From Phycisphaerae bacterium (GTDB lineage Bacteria; Planctomycetota; Phycisphaerae; Phycisphaerales; UBA1924), in NCBI GenBank assembly GCA_030426395.1, contig JAUHYE010000016.1, forward strand, positions 1 to 44,277: a stretch of DNA of 44,277 nucleotides, given 5' to 3'. The notes beneath the pieces were generated by a model. That model was not told where the DNA came from. It saw only the letters and a list, made by a program, of their open reading frames with translations, and did not search any database. The first letter of the stretch is position 1, and every line of letters starts with the position of its first letter. The translations under genes were made by a program, and so were the position numbers. This document shows positions 43,716 through 44,277 of the stretch, piece after piece.

Positions 43716-44277
43716 ACACCGGCGGCGCCGAGAACGCGGGCAACTGGCTGGCCGTGGCGGGGCGCTCGGGCGACGTGGTGGTATCGTCGCGCGTGCGCAT
43801 GGCGCGCAACGTCGCGGGCTTCCGTTTCCCCAATCGCGCGCCGGCAAGCGAGCGCAGTGCCATCGTCACCAGGCTCAAGCCCATCGTGCTCGGCGCTCGG
43901 CTGAGCCCGCAGATGGAATGGGTCGACCTGAGTTCGACAACTTCGGGCCATCGCACGTCGCTCGTCGAGGAGCGTCTGATCAGCCGGCAGCACGCGATGG
44001 GCAAGCCGGGCGAACCCATGCACGCGCGTGCCGTCGCGATCGGCCTCCCCGAACGCCGCCTGTCGATCATGATCAACGAGGAGGACCACCTCCGCCTCCA
44101 GGTCATCCGCGGCGGGTTCGATCTTTCCGGAGCGGTGGAGGAACTCGACGCGGCCGACGACGCCATCGAGCAACGCATCGATTACGCGTACAGCCCGCGC
44201 TTCGGCTACCTGACAGCTTGCCCGACCAACGTCGGCACGGGCGTTCGCCTGAGCGTCATGCTGCACCTGCCCGCCCT
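43712..44277 (+). CDS. mcsB: protein-arginine kinase McsB (5' part, runs off the window)
   Basis: The gene begins at ATG 43712, overlapping the mcsA stop by four bases, and reaches the window edge still open, so only about 188 residues are seen. GRSGDVVVSSRVRMARNVAGFRFP is the ATP-guanido phosphotransferase N-terminal motif; INEEDHLRLQVI and the NVGTGVRLSVMLHLP strand follow as in McsB. It phosphorylates arginine residues of proteins, tagging them for Clp degradation in stress. The C-terminal catalytic Glu-loop and the phospho-arginine pocket are outside what can be read. Confidence 0.93.
   Translation, partial: MNTGGAENAGNWLAVAGRSGDVVVSSRVRMARNVAGFRFPNRAPASERSAIVTRLKPIVLGARLSPQMEWVDLSSTTSGHRTSLVEERLISRQHAMGKPGEPMHARAVAIGLPERRLSIMINEEDHLRLQVIRGGFDLSGAVEELDAADDAIEQRIDYAYSPRFGYLTACPTNVGTGVRLSVMLHLPA

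Overview
The window is a GC-rich, densely coding bacterial chromosome segment with informational housekeeping genes (dnaA, dnaK, mutS, rnpA, rpmA, rpmB, a tRNA-Lys, cdsA). Two secreted proteins end in paired DxDGDGxLTxFDFLxFQNxFDA repeats terminating in Gly-Cys, the dockerin-like C-terminus I associate with Phycisphaerae (Planctomycetota). A planctomycete-type McsA-McsB pair, futalosine-route menaquinone synthesis (mqnE) and many exported proteins of unknown function fit a heterotrophic, probably aquatic Phycisphaerales-like bacterium. The taxonomic call is inference from gene content, not from a database match.

Layout. 1-6500: a DUF1573-like fragment, a dockerin-tailed secreted protein, and an RND efflux operon (adaptor, then pump) divergent from a TetR repressor. 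6500-9140: dnaK, followed by a 720-base gene-free stretch holding a long inverted repeat, ten tandem 21-bp units and a 59-bp near-perfect palindrome. 9140-16170: three membrane/zinc-ribbon proteins, mqnE, a second dockerin-tailed protein, another membrane zinc-ribbon protein and a ketoacyl-synthase-fold protein lacking its catalytic Cys. 16270-22120: a small membrane coiled-coil protein, an FN3-like protein (paralogue A) with sixteen 21-bp units on its 5' side, an unknown CxxC protein, an exported erythromycin-esterase-like protein lying between an rnpA 5' remnant and the intact rnpA-yidD pair. 22258-28270: a second TetR, mutS, a beta-phosphoglucomutase-like HAD phosphatase, a DUF1275 membrane protein, a one-domain EamA transporter and an anchored unknown. 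28350-34840: a third 21-bp array with a perfect hairpin, FN3-like paralogue B, a trypsin-like lipoprotein, a degenerate SWIM protein and SNF2 helicase pair, and tRNA-Lys(UUU). 34980-44277: cdsA, a coiled-coil protein with a degenerate zinc ribbon, rpmA, an exported unknown, a GNAT acetyltransferase, a candidate oriC, dnaA, a DegT aminotransferase, rpmB, mcsA and the 5' part of mcsB.

What stands out. Three non-coding loci carry degenerate tandem repeats of exactly 21 bp that look like diverged members of one family. Two of them lie immediately 5' of the only two copies of a two-domain (helical plus FN3-like) protein, so array plus gene may be a repeated cassette that I cannot match to a described system. 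Separately, at least eight genes have a TA-N3-T hexamer ending 5-7 bases before the start codon and no Shine-Dalgarno, which predicts widespread leaderless transcripts, while other genes use ordinary GGAGG-type sites.
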